Below are positions 1 to 7,000 of a DNA stretch of 64,000 nucleotides, piece by piece. The stretch lies in the NCBI RefSeq assembly GCF_001458215.1, contig NZ_CYTW01000007.1, forward strand, positions 62,001 to 126,000, read 5' to 3'. How positions within the stretch are numbered: position 1 is the first letter of the stretch; every line of letters starts with the position of its first letter. The position numbers and the translations under genes are program-made. Below the pieces are notes generated by a model, which saw only the letters and a list, made by a program, of their open reading frames with translations, had not been told where the DNA came from and made no database searches. This stretch comes from Shimia thalassica. Lineage in GTDB: Bacteria; Pseudomonadota; Alphaproteobacteria; Rhodobacterales; Rhodobacteraceae.

Positions 1-390
1 GTTGCCATACAGCGCGTGCTCAACATCCAGGTGCACATTGGATGTGTTGGATTGCTCAAGCAGCAAAACACCCGCCGCAAACATGGATGTAAAGGTCACG
101 CCCATGGCCGCGCCCGGTTCGATCCGGCCCAATTTGCGGATCGCTTCGATAAGGACAACCGCAAGAACCGCAGCCCCCGCCGCACCGAGCATCATAGGCC
201 AGGTCGACACCATGCCGGTTATCAGGAAAGCGACGACAATGCCGGGAAGAACAACGTGGCTGATCGCGTCTCCGATGAGGGCCTGACGGCGCAGGACCAG
301 AAAATTACCGGGCAGGGCGCAGGCCACGGCCGCAAACATGCCGATCAACAGGGGCGTCAATGACAGGGGGACAAACTCTTCACCGCTCAT
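1..390 (-). CDS. Metal ABC transporter permease, second subunit (partial, 3' end outside window)
   Basis: Reading the minus strand from the ATG at 390 gives about 130 residues of a hydrophobic ABC-3 family permease: LRRQALIGDAISHVVLPG is the typical cytoplasmic coupling segment of Mn/Zn/Fe permeases (TroD/SitD/ZnuB type). The reading frame is open to the window edge, so the C-terminal half is missing. The start overlaps the stop of the upstream permease in an ATGA arrangement (387-390), which points to translational coupling and a heterodimeric permease. It is the last visible gene of a minus-strand importer operon (binding protein, ATPase, permease, permease). Substrate is inferred as manganese, less likely zinc or iron. 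Confidence 0.9.
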   Translation of the reverse strand, partial: MSGEEFVPLSLTPLLIGMFAAVACALPGNFLVLRRQALIGDAISHVVLPGIVVAFLITGMVSTWPMMLGAAGAAVLAVVLIEAIRKLGRIEPGAAMGVTFTSMFAAGVLLLEQSNTSNVHLDVEHALYGN

Positions 391-1592
391 GAGAGCACTC
401 CCTTTGGGCCGCCGATGCGTTGATCGATTTCCTGAATTTGGTCCGATGTCAGAACGGTTTCGATCTCGCGTAATCCATCATAAAGCGCAGCCGCCCCTTC
501 AAAGGCTTGGTCGGCGCGCACGATCTCCCAACGTTTTTCATCACGCAAGGCCTTGGCGGCGCGGGCGCGTCCGGTCTCGGTGGCAACTCCGTCGGCGCGC
601 GCAAGGTCGGCATTGCGCAACAGCTTCAGGGTGAGGGCCTCGTAAATCGGTTGTCCCTGTGCCAAGGCCAGAAGACCTTGCCGCATGTGCACGCGACGCT
701 GAAAGCTGCGGTGCCGCAAAAAGGCAGCGAGCACCCCCCGATTGGGGGCAAAGAACAAAGACACCGCAAAAAAAGCGAAACTGACAAGGACAATAATCGG
801 CCCCGTGGGCAAAGACGGCGCCGAGGCAGACAGCGCAGCGCCAAGATACCCGGCAGCCCCCCCGACGCCTCCGGAAATCAGGGCCACACGATCGGTGCGG
901 TCTGTCCAGAAACGGGCGGTGACCGGCGGGATAATCAGCATTGCGACAATCAAGATAAGGCCGACGATTTTTAGACCGACAACTGTCACGGCCATGGCCA
1001 GCCACATAATGATTAGATCGATACGGGCAACATTCAGACCGCTGGCCGCCGCAAATTCAGGGTCAAAGGACACCATTTCCATCGGACGGCGATAGGCCAG
1101 AACAATTGCGAGGGTCAGCGCACCGCCAACAACGATGATGATGGCGTCATTCCACAACATCCCCGCCGTAGATCCCAGCAAGAACCCTTCGAGCCCGGCC
1201 TGGCGTCCGGCAGACATGGATTGAATGACGGTCAAAAGAACGATGCCAAAGCCAAAGAAAACGGACAAAACCGCCCCAATCGCCGCGTCTTCGGCAAGGC
1301 GGGTAAAACGTGTGAGCCAGCTCACGCACAGAAGGCCGAACCATGCCGAAACCGCAGACCCTGCGAGAAGGCCAATGAGGTTCCGGCCATCCAGGCCAAA
1401 CGACACCATAATGATAAAGGCAAGCGCAACACCGGGCAGGGTGGCGTGGCTGATTGCGTCGCTGACAAGGGCGCGTTTGCGCAGAAACAGGAAGGTCCCT
1501 GTTACCCCTGCTGCGATCCCGAGAAAGCAAGCACCGATCGTGACCAGCGTGGCGTTATAGCCAAGCTGGAGAAAGATAGCGTCCCAAAACAT
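387..1592 (-). CDS. Metal ABC transporter permease with C-terminal winged-helix-like extension
   Basis: This 401-residue protein has an ABC-3 family membrane domain in roughly its first 285 residues, including the coupling segment RKRALVSDAISHATLPG near residue 40. Plain permeases of this family are usually about 270-300 residues. Here about 110 extra hydrophilic residues follow, with a pattern like a winged helix (TLKLLRNADLARADG, then TETGRARAAKALRDEKRW) and a final helix LTSDQIQEIDQRIG. Such tails occur on some TroC-like permeases and resemble DtxR/MntR-type domains; its role is unknown. The gene starts 12 bases after the ATPase stop and overlaps the next permease by four bases. It should form the membrane channel with the protein encoded at 1-390. 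Confidence 0.92.
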   Translation of the reverse strand: MFWDAIFLQLGYNATLVTIGACFLGIAAGVTGTFLFLRKRALVSDAISHATLPGVALAFIIMVSFGLDGRNLIGLLAGSAVSAWFGLLCVSWLTRFTRLAEDAAIGAVLSVFFGFGIVLLTVIQSMSAGRQAGLEGFLLGSTAGMLWNDAIIIVVGGALTLAIVLAYRRPMEMVSFDPEFAAASGLNVARIDLIIMWLAMAVTVVGLKIVGLILIVAMLIIPPVTARFWTDRTDRVALISGGVGGAAGYLGAALSASAPSLPTGPIIVLVSFAFFAVSLFFAPNRGVLAAFLRHRSFQRRVHMRQGLLALAQGQPIYEALTLKLLRNADLARADGVATETGRARAAKALRDEKRWEIVRADQAFEGAAALYDGLREIETVLTSDQIQEIDQRIGGPKGVLS

Positions 1593-1604
1593 GACGGTCC
1601 CCGT

Positions 1605-2411
1605 TTATCCCGCGACCAGATCCAGCTGATCCACATGGGCGGTGGCCAAACGACCGCCATAGGTTTTATCGAGGTTCTTTGCTGTGAAAGCATCGGCAAC
1701 CGTTCCTTCGGCGATCTTGCTCGTGTTGATCATAAAGACGCGATCGAAATACTCGGGCACGGTGGACAGGTCGTGATGCACAGACACAACGGTTTTGCCC
1801 TCTTCCCGCAGGTTTTTTAGAACCGCGATGATGGCCTTTTCGGTGGCGGCATCTACGCCTGCAAAGGGTTCATCCAAAAGATAGAGGTCCGCGTCCTGTG
1901 CCAGGGCTCGAGCCAGAAAGACGCGTTGCTGTTGTCCCCCCGACAGTTGCCCGATTTGACGGTCGGAAAAATCTCCCATGCCGACGCGGTCGAGACAGGC
2001 GCGTGCCTTGTCGAGATGGCGCTGGCGCACACGGCGCAACAGGCCCAATTCGCGGAACAAACCCATCAGCACCACATCAATCACACGTGTGGGGAAATCC
2101 CAGTCGATGCTGGCCCGTTGTGGAACATATGCAATGCGGTGGCGTTGGCTGCGCAGTGGTTTTCCGAAAACCAATGACTGGCCGGACAAGGGTTTCACAA
2201 TGCCCAATGCGGCCTTGAGCAGGGTAGACTTTCCCGCGCCGTTGGGGCCGATGATGGCTGTCATGGCGCCTTCGACGATGGTCATATCAACCGAGAAGAC
2301 CACAGGTTTCTGCCCATAGGAAACTGTCATGCCACGAACGGCCAGCGGGCTGCTGTCGAGCTGTTCCGCGGTTGGCGAGTGCCCTTGGTTTGCTGCAAGT
2401 TCCAATGTCAT
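1605..2411 (-). CDS. Metal ABC transporter ATP-binding protein
   Basis: This 268-residue protein powers the importer by ATP hydrolysis at the inner face of the membrane. It shows a Walker A motif GPNGAGKST at about 55-63, an ABC signature LSGGQQQR at about 156-163, Walker B LYLLDEP at about 176-182, and a switch histidine in VSVHHDLS. The first 24 residues before SPLAVRGMTVSYG are extra compared with most family members, so translation might begin later, but the ATG at 2411 lies just downstream of the binding-protein stop (2422) and fits an operon. The order binding protein, ATPase, two permeases is that of SitABCD/MntABCD systems. Confidence 0.93.
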   Translation of the reverse strand: MTLELAANQGHSPTAEQLDSSPLAVRGMTVSYGQKPVVFSVDMTIVEGAMTAIIGPNGAGKSTLLKAALGIVKPLSGQSLVFGKPLRSQRHRIAYVPQRASIDWDFPTRVIDVVLMGLFRELGLLRRVRQRHLDKARACLDRVGMGDFSDRQIGQLSGGQQQRVFLARALAQDADLYLLDEPFAGVDAATEKAIIAVLKNLREEGKTVVSVHHDLSTVPEYFDRVFMINTSKIAEGTVADAFTAKNLDKTYGGRLATAHVDQLDLVAG

Positions 2412-2421
2412 AAGTGCGTCC

Positions 2422-3384
2422 TCAAAATCCTGCAGACAATTTGCCGTTCAGGCCACGCTCGGGGGCCTGGCCTCCGAGGGCATTGGTTATAACGGTCACA
2501 TTATGGTCAATCATACCCAAATAGGTGCCTTCGTAGGTGTCTGGCGCGCCCATGGCGTCAGAGAAAAGCTCTCCGCCAACCATGACCTTGTGACCACGCG
2601 CGGCAGCCCCTTCGGTCAGTGCACGAATGCTTCGGTCGCTGACCGAACTCTCCACAAAAACGGCACCCACCTTGCGATCCACCAAGATATCTACCAATTC
2701 GCCGATGCGGTTCAGGCCTGCTTCGGAATCGGTTGAAATGCCCTGAATGCCCATTACTTCGAACCCGTAGTCACGCCCGAAATAGCTAAAGGCGTCGTGC
2801 GCTGTCACAAGGATACGCGCCTCTTGCGGTACGGTTGGCAATGCGGTTTCGGCATAGTTTTGAATAGCCGCGAGATCTGTCAGAAATTCAGCAGCATTCG
2901 CGGTGAAAACATCTGTCAGCTCCGGGCGTGCTTCGATCAGGATGTCACGGATACGCAAGGTGACATGGGTCCACAAAGCCGGCACCATCCACACGTGCGG
3001 GTCGAATTTGTTTTCATAGTCCGGATGCGCGCGCAGCAACTCTTGCGGGATGGTGTCCGTCACGGTGAAAACGGCTTTGCGCGTTTCCAGCTTGCGAAAC
3101 ACCTCTTCCATCTGCGCCTCGAGGAACAGGCCGTGCCACAAGATCAGGTCCGCGCGGGTCATCGCAAGAATATCGGTGCGGGTTTGCCGGTAAGAGTGCG
3201 GGTCAACCCCGGCGCCCATCAATCCTTTGACGTCGACATTGTCGCGGCCAACGCGCCGAACGGTATCGGCAATCATGCCGGTGGTGGCGACAACAGACAG
3301 CTTGGTTTGCGCGAAGGCGGGCGTTGCCAATGCAGCAGCACCCAAAGTTCCGGTCACGATAAAATCACGGCGCGAGAATCGCAT
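2422..3384 (-). CDS. Metal ABC transporter substrate-binding protein (TroA/SitA type)
   Basis: The open frame extends to 3519, but the ATG at 3384 is chosen because GGAGG sits just upstream and the protein then starts with a twin-arginine type signal (SRRDFIVTG, then an alanine-rich stretch ending AFAQ). The mature protein of about 295 residues is a cluster A-I metal-binding lipoprotein/periplasmic protein. Expected metal ligands are visible: histidines in GVDPHSY, FDPHVWM and TAHDAFSYFG, and an aspartate in GMIDHN. The histidine-rich loop common in zinc-specific ZnuA is absent, which favours manganese. It is first in the operon and lies behind a palindromic operator at 3441-3461. Confidence 0.9.
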   Translation of the reverse strand: MRFSRRDFIVTGTLGAAALATPAFAQTKLSVVATTGMIADTVRRVGRDNVDVKGLMGAGVDPHSYRQTRTDILAMTRADLILWHGLFLEAQMEEVFRKLETRKAVFTVTDTIPQELLRAHPDYENKFDPHVWMVPALWTHVTLRIRDILIEARPELTDVFTANAAEFLTDLAAIQNYAETALPTVPQEARILVTAHDAFSYFGRDYGFEVMGIQGISTDSEAGLNRIGELVDILVDRKVGAVFVESSVSDRSIRALTEGAAARGHKVMVGGELFSDAMGAPDTYEGTYLGMIDHNVTVITNALGGQAPERGLNGKLSAGF

Positions 3385-3440
3385 TTTGCCTCCGAGGGGT
3401 TGTTTGAAATGAATATGAGAGCCATTCGCAACAAAGTCAA

Positions 3441-3461
3441 TGCAATTGAGAATTGTTTGCA
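3441..3461. promoter_or_regulatory. Inverted-repeat operator upstream of the metal importer
   Basis: The outer arms TGCAA (3441-3445) and TTGCA (3457-3461) are inverted repeats, and nested inside is the perfect palindrome CAATT-GAG-AATTG (3443-3455). The site lies about 60 bases upstream of the binding-protein ATG, in the divergent gap with deoC. The spacing and AT-rich palindrome resemble Fur-family Mur boxes or MntR sites that control sitABCD in Rhodobacteraceae; which regulator binds is inference. Confidence 0.55.
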
Positions 3462-3568
3462 AAAAGGAATTGATCAAGTGGACAAAATTTAGGCAGCGCG
3501 CGGCGCACCGCCTTGCCAATGCTGCGGCAGCATGACACGGTTATCTCGGATTTTCTTAGGGAAACGAC

Positions 3569-4564
3569 ATGATGCAAACCCCGACTGTCACTCCTTCCAT
3601 ACATCAGTTGCCGCAGGCGATGGAGCCGCGCAATCCCGGTATTGAACTGGATCTGGATTGGGTGCGCCGTGCGCAGGCCAACACGTCTGCGATCGAGCGA
3701 CGCGCAAAAACATTGCCCGGACGCCGGTCCGTCAAGAAGGACTATCAGGCGGCATGGTTGTGTCGTGCCATTTCCTGCATCGATTTGACTACTCTGTCGG
3801 GCGATGACACCGAAGGCCGCGTGCGACGTCTTTGTGCAAAAGCACATCAGCCCGTGCGCGTGGACCTCTTGGCTGCGCTGGGCATGGAGGGTCTGACTAC
3901 GGGGGCCGTTTGTGTGTATCACGACATGGTGCCAACCGCAGTAGAGGCGCTTGCCGGAACCGGCATTCCGGTTGCTGCCGTTTCTACAGGGTTTCCGGCG
4001 GGTCTGTCCCCGTTTCATCTGCGTGTTGCCGAAATCAAGGAAAGCGTAGAGGCCGGTGCCTCGGAGATCGATATCGTGGTCACGCGTCGGCATGTGCTGC
4101 AAGGCAATTGGCAAGCGCTGTATGATGAAATGAAGACATTCCGAGAGGCCTGTGGGGATGCCCATGTAAAGGCCATTCTGGCCACGGGTGAACTGGGAAC
4201 ATTGCGCAATGTTGCGCGGGCCTCGCTTGTTTGCATGATGGCCGGTGCTGATTTTATCAAGACGTCGACTGGCAAAGAAAGCGTCAATGCGACCTTGCCC
4301 GTCTCGTTGGTTATGATCCGCGCCATCCGCGACTATTACGAGCGAACAGGCTTTCGGGTTGGCTATAAACCTGCGGGCGGTATTTCAAAGGCCAAGGATG
4401 CCGTGACCTATCTCGCCCTTATGAAAGACGAGTTGGGCAATCGATGGTTGCAACCTGATCTGTTCCGGTTTGGGGCCTCTTCCCTTTTGGGCGATATCGA
4501 ACGCCAGCTCGAACATCACGTTACAGGCGCCTATTCCGCCTCTTACCGCCACGCAATCGGCTGA
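3569..4564 (+). CDS. deoC: Deoxyribose-phosphate aldolase
   Basis: DeoC splits 2-deoxy-D-ribose 5-phosphate into acetaldehyde and glyceraldehyde 3-phosphate in deoxynucleoside catabolism. The Schiff-base lysine is in FIKTSTGK (about residue 231), the second conserved lysine is in VGYKPAGG (about 267), and the conserved acidic residue is in ASEIDIVV (about 166). At 331 residues it belongs to the longer form of the family with about 60 extra N-terminal residues, closer in length to animal DERA than to the roughly 250-residue enterobacterial enzyme. The start at 3569 follows an AGGGA-like site. The next gene, an aldehyde dehydrogenase, begins 13 bases after the stop, so the acetaldehyde produced can be oxidised by its neighbour. 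Confidence 0.95.
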   Translation: MMQTPTVTPSIHQLPQAMEPRNPGIELDLDWVRRAQANTSAIERRAKTLPGRRSVKKDYQAAWLCRAISCIDLTTLSGDDTEGRVRRLCAKAHQPVRVDLLAALGMEGLTTGAVCVYHDMVPTAVEALAGTGIPVAAVSTGFPAGLSPFHLRVAEIKESVEAGASEIDIVVTRRHVLQGNWQALYDEMKTFREACGDAHVKAILATGELGTLRNVARASLVCMMAGADFIKTSTGKESVNATLPVSLVMIRAIRDYYERTGFRVGYKPAGGISKAKDAVTYLALMKDELGNRWLQPDLFRFGASSLLGDIERQLEHHVTGAYSASYRHAIG

Positions 4565-4577
4565 CAGGACAGATTCA

Positions 4578-6914
4578 ATGACCGTCAAAGACATCTACGA
4601 CACAATGGAATATGGCCCCGCTCCCGAAAGCGCCGCTGATGCGCTGGCCTGGATTGTTGATCAAGGGGCCAAGTTTGGCCACTTTATCGATGGGTCCTTC
4701 ACGTCGCCGACCAGTGATTTTGAAAGCCACAACCCCGCGAACGGGGAAACGCTGGCGACACTATCACAGGCGACACAGGACAACGTGCAGGCCGCTGTGT
4801 CCGCCGCACGCAAAGCGCAAGGCAAATGGGAAAAGCTGGGCGGTCATGGCCGTGCCAAATACCTCTATGCGTTGGCGCGTCTGATCCAGAAGCACGCCCG
4901 TCTTTTTGCGGTACTCGAAACCTTGGACAACGGGAAACCCATCCGCGAAAGCCGCGATATTGATGTCCCGCTGGTGCATCGCCATTTCTATTATCATGCG
5001 GGCATGGCCCAGCTGATGGACAGTGAACTGCCGGATCGCGGGGCGCTGGGCGTTTGTGGCCAGATTGTTCCGTGGAACTTCCCGCTTTTGATGCTGGCAT
5101 GGAAAGTCGCGCCCGCCTTGGCGATGGGCAACACGGTTGTTTTGAAGCCTGCTGAATATACCTCCCTGACGGCCTTGTTGTTTGCAGATATCTGCAAACA
5201 AGCAGGGCTGCCCAAGGGTGTTGTGAATATCCTGACGGGTGATGGCGCGGTAGGAGAGATGATCGTCGCGTCTGATGTGGACAAAATCGCCTTCACAGGT
5301 TCCACCGAGGTGGGGCGGTTGATCCGCAAGGCGACCGCTGGTTCCGGGAAATCCCTGACGCTCGAACTCGGGGGCAAGTCGCCTTACATCGTGTTCGATG
5401 ATGCCGATATCGACAGCGCCGTTGAAGGTCTGGTCGATGCCATCTGGTTTAATCAGGGGCAGGTGTGTTGCGCGGGCTCCCGCCTTTTGGTGCAAGAGGG
5501 CATCGCTGACAGATTCCACAAAAAGCTCAAGACGCGCATGGACGGGCTGCGATTGGGCAATCCGCTGGACAAATGCATCGATGTGGGGGCCGTCGTTGAC
5601 CCTGTACAATTGCATACAATCACCGAGATGGTTGCAGCGAACAAAGAGGGCGAAACCTACTCAGCAAATGTCGAGATGCCTGCCGAGGGATGTTTCTATC
5701 CGCCGACCTTGATCACGGGCCTCGCCCCGTCATCCCATCTGATGCAGGAAGAGATTTTTGGTCCGGTTCTTGTCTCGACCACGTTCCGGACACCGGACGA
5801 AGCGGTTCAGGTGGCCAACAACACCCGTTATGGTCTGGCGGCAAGTGTGTGGACCGAGAACGTCAACCTTGCGCTGGATATCGCTCCGAAACTTGTTGCC
5901 GGTGTCGTCTGGGTGAATGCAACCAACCTGTTTGATGCAGCGGCCGGTTTTGGCGGAATGCGCGAGAGTGGTTTTGGACGCGAAGGCGGATGGGAAGGGC
6001 TTTCTGCCTATACGCGTCCCAAAGTGACCACCAAAGCCTTGTCGTCGATCGTGGGTTTCACAGGAGACAAAGGCCCGACCGATCCATTGGACCGCACCCC
6101 GAAACTCTATGTCGGAGGAAAGCAGGCCCGACCTGATGGCGGCTATTCCACCAACGTATACAGCAAAGCAGGCACGCTATTGGGACAAGCGCCCATCGCG
6201 AACCGCAAGGATGTGCGCAACGCCGTCGAAGCGGCTCAGGCCGCCAAAGGCTGGAGCAAGACAACAGGGCACCTGAGAGCCCAGATCCTGTATTATATCG
6301 CGGAAAACCTGTCGGCGCGTGGCGATGAATTTGCGGCGCGGATCAATGCGCTGACCAATGCGCGCAACGGCAAGCGTGAAGTCGACGCCTCGATCGAACG
6401 TTTGTTCAGCGCGGCGGCTTGGGCAGACAAATATGATGGGCAGGTCCACAATGTTCCCATTCGCGGCGTCGCGCTGGCGATGCGCGAACCTATGGGGGTC
6501 ATTGGTGCACTGTGTCCGGATGAGAATCCGCTGCTTGGTCTGATCTCTGTGATGGCGCCCGCAATTGCGATGGGCAATCGCGTTGTTCTGGCGGCTTCCG
6601 AGCCTTTCCCGCTGGCCGCAACGGATTTTTATCAGGTGCTGGATACGTCTGATGTGCCTGCGGGTGTTGTGAATATCCTGACGGGGGCGCACGCCGAATT
6701 GGCAAAACCGCTGGCAAGCCATCTGGACGTTGATGCGGTCTGGAGCTTCTCGTCGACTGATCTCGGCCAAGAGATCGAAGCGGCGAGTGCCGGAAACCTC
6801 AAACGGACATGGGTCAACAACGCCCAAAGCCGTGACTGGTTCGAAGACCACAGCCGCGCCTTCCTTGAGGCCGCGACTGACGTGAAAAATATCTGGGTCC
6901 CTTACGGCGAATAA
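4578..6914 (+). CDS. Tandem aldehyde dehydrogenase family protein, second half degenerate
   Basis: The frame is open from 4470, but the ATG at 4578 avoids overlap with deoC and gives MTVKDIYDTMEYGP, so 778 residues are predicted. Residues about 30-485 form a complete NAD(P)-dependent aldehyde dehydrogenase: catalytic Glu in LELGGKSP (about 264) and catalytic Cys in GQVCCAGSRL (about 297). Residues about 500-778 repeat the fold (IGALCPDENPLLGLI matches the VPWNFPLLML segment of the first half), but the part that should carry the catalytic Glu and Cys is missing or shortened; after DLGQEIEAAS the sequence ends quickly. The second half is likely structural. Its place directly after deoC suggests oxidation of acetaldehyde or another deoxyribose-derived aldehyde. 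Confidence 0.9.
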   Translation: MTVKDIYDTMEYGPAPESAADALAWIVDQGAKFGHFIDGSFTSPTSDFESHNPANGETLATLSQATQDNVQAAVSAARKAQGKWEKLGGHGRAKYLYALARLIQKHARLFAVLETLDNGKPIRESRDIDVPLVHRHFYYHAGMAQLMDSELPDRGALGVCGQIVPWNFPLLMLAWKVAPALAMGNTVVLKPAEYTSLTALLFADICKQAGLPKGVVNILTGDGAVGEMIVASDVDKIAFTGSTEVGRLIRKATAGSGKSLTLELGGKSPYIVFDDADIDSAVEGLVDAIWFNQGQVCCAGSRLLVQEGIADRFHKKLKTRMDGLRLGNPLDKCIDVGAVVDPVQLHTITEMVAANKEGETYSANVEMPAEGCFYPPTLITGLAPSSHLMQEEIFGPVLVSTTFRTPDEAVQVANNTRYGLAASVWTENVNLALDIAPKLVAGVVWVNATNLFDAAAGFGGMRESGFGREGGWEGLSAYTRPKVTTKALSSIVGFTGDKGPTDPLDRTPKLYVGGKQARPDGGYSTNVYSKAGTLLGQAPIANRKDVRNAVEAAQAAKGWSKTTGHLRAQILYYIAENLSARGDEFAARINALTNARNGKREVDASIERLFSAAAWADKYDGQVHNVPIRGVALAMREPMGVIGALCPDENPLLGLISVMAPAIAMGNRVVLAASEPFPLAATDFYQVLDTSDVPAGVVNILTGAHAELAKPLASHLDVDAVWSFSSTDLGQEIEAASAGNLKRTWVNNAQSRDWFEDHSRAFLEAATDVKNIWVPYGE

Positions 6915-7000
6915 CGTCTTGAGGGCCTGATGACCTTTTCCGGGTGGTACCATATCGCGGGCCGTGGCAGAACGGGGGAACCCAGCACAGGAGACGCGAT

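Noticed and set aside
3385-3519. N-terminal extension of the metal-binding protein
   Set aside because: It would precede the Tat-type signal and cover the palindromic operator; a GGAGG-linked ATG at 3384 is much better.
4470-4577. Upstream start of the aldehyde dehydrogenase inside deoC
   Set aside because: It overlaps deoC out of frame and lacks family similarity; the ATG at 4578 fits.
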